NCBI GenBank assembly: GCA_020284085.1
Contig: JACEVL010000058.1
Location: forward strand, 1,344,501 to 1,408,500
DNA from: Aporrectodea caliginosa
Lineage: Eukaryota > Annelida > Clitellata > Crassiclitellata > Lumbricidae
Length of the DNA stretch: 64,000 bases
Reading direction: 5' to 3'
Shown one piece after another: positions 60,331 to 64,000 of the stretch. Position numbers and translations under genes: made by a program. Each line of letters starts with the position of its first letter. Position 1 is the first letter of the stretch. The notes under the pieces are model-generated. The model was not told the origin of the DNA, did no database searches, and saw only the letters and a list, made by a program, of their open reading frames with translations.

Positions 60331-61418
60331 ATCTTGGGGATATAACCTCTGGCGACCCTTGAGCCTAACCTTTCAGGAGGTCTGTTTCCATGCGAAAAAT
60401 GTCACTTCAGTGACAGAGTTTCCTAACCGTAGTCATGTGAACATTTGATAATCATCTGATAAGAACAAATTTCTGGTTGTTGAAGCATTTAAAGTATAAA
60501 TTTCAGTCAACTGGTAGAGTTTTAGAACCATATATTGATGCGATTATGTGAAATATATATCGTCGTAATGAATTATTGAATGAATTAATGAATGAATGAA
60601 TCTTTACTAGTGCATCATAATTATGGTGGTCGAATATTGCTGCTTCAAATAAACCCGACTTTTAGCCTGAAAACCGTGCTGCGTGCACCTAATAAGAAAG
60701 ATATTGCGCAACATTATGAAAACACAATCATCGTTTCTAGATTGACCTTGAGCTCCTCCACCTCCTTTCCGCTCAGGTCTTCAGACAACCGGATTTTGTT
60801 TTTCATAGGATATTTCTGGCATGACGTAGGCTACTAAATAATCTGAAATTATTGAGTTTGTGAAATTGTGAATATGATTCTTCTAGGTAGATCAGCAAGT
60901 TTGTGTGTTGCACTGAGGGCCGCATTAAGGCTAGTGCGGGCTCGGGTGCTGTGATAAGTGTGACTACCTTCCAAAGGCCCTCTCTGACAACCACCGATCC
61001 ACAACGCTCATATCTATAACATGCTTACTAGAAAGTATTAACTGTCTAAAGACACAACACACAATTAACGTTAAATTACTATCTGTAAACGCAATGATTA
61101 GCGTCAGATAAATAACTATTAATAATTAAATTAATTATTACCTCGTATTTATCTATGTTGCAGCATTTTCGCTAGATTTATCAGTAAGTAAATAAAAGCA
61201 CATACAAAAATTTCTTCACTTTAGAAAATGAAGGCCCTTCAAAACTGCGGGCCCGGCGGCTACAGCCTACAGCACCCTTTGCACCCCCTTAATGCGGCTA
61301 TGATTGTACTACATCTCCAAATGAGAAAGGCCATATATAATTTTCAAAGGTTTCGTCAGTAAGATGTAATATTTGGCAAATTTCTTGTAGATTTTGAAAC
61401 TTCGTTTGCACCGCAAAG

Positions 61419-62808
61419 ATGGGGAGAAGCTTGCTGATCGCCGTGATCTTGGTACTCACAATTACTGTTGCATATGCCCGCCGTAGTAAGTGAAAACAGC
61501 GTTTTATCCTTAAATAATTTTGTTTAATTAAAAGAGTTCTTTATCCATTAAATTCAAAGGATCGGAGAATTATGTGCATCCTCGGAAGATAGTATACTAT
61601 TCAAGATAATCTGCTGTCTATGACTTTACTGTCGTGTAATTTCTTAACATCTTCCTTCTTCATTTTCATCTTTTCGTCAAAATAGGCCCTACATTTGTTT
61701 TCATGATATAATGTGTGCTTTTCTATTATTATTTTATCAGAAAATGAATACCATTGCTTTTCCACGTTTATATCCTTATCATTTCCCCTGTTTTTGCAAG
61801 TTATCTTTAAAGATATAATTGTTTTTAGATTCAATAAAATTGAATTATTCCTTTATGATTTTGAGCAATGACTTTTCCTCTGCAAATAAAACCACAATAA
61901 TCACATTTCCTAGGGTTTATCAATATTATATACATTTACTGCTGTGCGTAGATTCACCACCGGTTGATGCATGCGGATTCCAAGAAAAATCCAGGTTGGT
62001 TCATCGTTTTCCGGAAGGTAAACCTGTCTATGGAGTCCAAGTGATTGACAAAAAAGTCTACGTTATTCGAGACTTGACACCATACATCGAAGTCTACGAC
62101 AGCTACACCTTCCAATCCAAGAGAAACATAAGTTTAAAACACATTCAACGTCCATACAACTTAGTTCAGTCAAGACACAATTCATCTGAGACGTCTCTCA
62201 TCGTCAACGACTGGTCAAATGAAGGTCATGTGACCGTTGTCAAAGTGCCCTCTGGAACCGTGACACAATGGCCTGCCAAGGACTATCTAAAACCTTTTCT
62301 TCTAACTGGATCAAATTTCTATACTGGAGAAAACATTCTCGGAACTGCATACATGAGTCAGAGGGTGGTGGAATTAACTCCGGATGGAAAACTCGTTAGT
62401 GAGGTCACTCTCCGCAATATTTCGAAGCCACGCCATACCGTCAAAATGGCCTCTGACCGCTACGTCGTCTCTCATCACGATGGCCCGCCACCTGTGCTGC
62501 ACCAAGTCTGTCTTGTGGATGGGAATGGAGAAACGATCAAATGCTACGGTGGACTTCCAGGATCTGGCGTGGGTCAGCTGAGCACACCAGTACGACTGGA
62601 GATGAACGAGAAGAATTGCATCCTAGTCGCAGACATGGAAAACAAGAGAGTGGTGCTGTTAAACCAGAACGTCGAGTACATCCGAAATCTCATTGATAAG
62701 AATCTTGAGAGTCCTCGACGTCTGTTCCTTGATCAAAAGCAAGGGCTGCTATACGTGGCCGATAACACAGCCAATGGCCGTGGTCGAGTGAAGGTGTTCA
62801 AGATTTAA
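61419..62808 (+). CDS. secreted NHL-type beta-propeller protein, copy 6
   Basis: Coding exons 61419-61485 and 61952-62808 (307 residues). The signal peptide is MGRSLLIAV...AYARR. The frame also runs open through the preceding intron, but the conserved acceptor GCTGTGCGTAG ending at 61951 shows where the exon begins. The mature chain has VDACGF, VYGVQVIDKKVYVIRDLTPY, NSS and NIS glycosylation sites, four conserved cysteines and both NHL-like repeats. The variable loop is HHDGPPPVLHQ, as in copy 5, and the last loop is ANGRG. A possible AATAAA lies near 63247 and an earlier one near 63035. Confidence 0.85.
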
Positions 62809-63394
62809 TTAGATGATATCCGAACGGTTTTAATTAATGTGAGAATTGAGATTCCTGTCAGCAGATCAGTTGATGGTCGTTGATTGAGTTTAGTCATTGC
62901 ACATTTTTAATTACAAGTGAGCAGCTGCGACGCATCCAATAAAGGAACAATTTGGAGCATTATGTAACTTTTGCTTCTACGTTAAGCAGACATTTTCGAC
63001 ACTTTAATATTTATCTGTAGAACCTACTAATATGAGAATAAATTGCTGGCTGACTGATTATCAACCAAGGATTTTACTAAACTTTGCTTTCTTATTACAT
63101 CCTGCGTATCTTGAAAGCACTTTGATCATATGCTTATAACGCTATATAACGGCTTATAGTGAACGATTACGATCAGAATATAACAGCATTTGAAAATGAG
63201 GCCGATTGTTGTTTTTTGTGATATTATTGACAAAATCAGTTAGGCCTAATAAAGCAGCAAATGTTAGAACAGAAATACTTCTGGAATTAACGTTGCGTTG
63301 ATAATTTGTCTATACTTGCTACATGAAAAGGCATAGAAATGTTAAACTATCGAGTATTTAAGTCGATGTAGGTTTTTAGATGTAAAGATTTAAA

Positions 63395-63600
63395 GACCAA
63401 TAGCAAAGACCGTTGATGAGGGCATCCATCTGAGTCATTCATCGAGTTTCCAATCGTTTCTTCTGAGTATTAAAAATGAGAGGTACGGTACCCTGCAATC
63501 GATAGTGTGGAGATACTGGTATACCTCATAACTCGAACCACCCCCCTCCCCCGAAGATTAACCTACACCTTTGTTCGTGTGCCTCGAACGGGTGACCCTT
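63395..63600 (+). promoter_or_regulatory. CCAAT/TATA-like module downstream of copy 6
   Basis: GACCAATAGC is intact. The TATA position reads TATTAAAAA, followed by GGTACGGTACCCTGCAATC. Confidence 0.3.
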
Positions 63601-63659
63601 CTAGTTTTCTGTGCGATTGTTTTTGTTTTCAGATAAATTTCTATTCTCAGACTTTAACA

Positions 63660-64000
63660 TAATACAATTGTAATTGTAGTTGTAATTGAACATTCAATTT
63701 TGTATAGCGCTACTCGTACCATCCGCCACTCACTCTCTCCTGACGTTGACCGCGTGAGGAGAGTGTGAGTGGCGGATGGTGCGAATTCGGGGTAGATGAT
63801 AACGGCATGTTCGAGAGATGGTCTGAAAATGGGAGAACTGAATCCAGGGTAACTCCCAGATCCCGAACTGAGACAGAGTAGTGGACGTCTGGGAAAGTTG
63901 CGCGGAGGAATTCCATGTCAATCTTCGCTAGTTGGGCTCGATCGCCAAGCCAGATGAATTGAGTTTTGTCTTAAATAAGGCGGAGACGGTTAGAAGACAG
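63660..64000 (-). mobile_element. LINE fragment (L2/CR1-like) running off the window
   Basis: The minus strand reads TQFIWLGDRAQLAKIDMEFL and VSVRDLGVTLDSVLPFSDH, then breaks. A 3' tail of the ATTACA type lies at 63660-63690. A hairpin (63719-63741 with 63757-63779) stands at the break. Related to the element at 30575-31365 (HLSNMPLSS). Confidence 0.75.

Noticed and set aside
61819..61951. N-terminal extension of copy 6 in the open frame upstream of its second exon
   Set aside because: The acceptor GCTGTGCGTAG and exon start are conserved in all copies; the other copies have stops upstream.

Overview
The window looks like nuclear DNA of an invertebrate animal. It has spliced genes with GT-AG introns, TATA-type promoters, AATAAA signals, non-LTR retrotransposon (LINE) tails, tRNA-derived SINEs, DNA transposons and long microsatellites. 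The 8-bp palindrome TAGGCCTA is scattered through the non-coding DNA. My best guess, from habit rather than proof, is a marine deuterostome, probably an echinoderm. No bacterial features were found.

Region 1 (1-9.2 kb, + strand) is the 3' part of a BTB-BACK-Kelch (KLHL-type) gene in seven exons (133-587, 1664-1784, 2811-3888, 4524-4710, 7735-7931, 8564-8778, 9046-9206). Most of the BTB domain lies upstream of the window. An unusual linker of about 290 residues, with two kinds of internal repeat, separates BACK from the Kelch propeller.

Region 2 (about 12.2-63.6 kb, + strand) is the main feature: a head-to-tail array of six paralogous genes for small secreted proteins (306-310 residues; signal peptide plus an NHL-type beta-propeller). 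I do not recognise them as a named family. Each unit has a GATA/TATA-like promoter with a short untranslated exon, an exon of about 80 bp carrying the start codon and signal peptide, an intron of about 0.5 kb, and one exon of about 860 bp carrying the whole mature protein. Copies 1, 2, 3, 5 and 6 are open. Copy 4 carries two frameshifts. About 0.5-0.7 kb downstream of each gene lies a second conserved module with a CCAAT box and a TATAAAAAG-like box.

The DNA between copies records the array's history: paralogous intron blocks (copies 2/6 and 4/5), likely gene conversion between copies 5 and 6, a 3.9-kb inversion behind copy 3, and many mobile-element insertions. The clearest are a 1,096-bp MULE-like transposon nested in a LINE with a 9-bp target duplication, a 363-bp MITE whose empty site survives in the paralogous flank of copy 5, and a foldback element with arms of about 360 bp.

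All calls come from reading sequence and translations by eye. Splice sites are inferred from frame, consensus and comparison between copies, with no transcript evidence.
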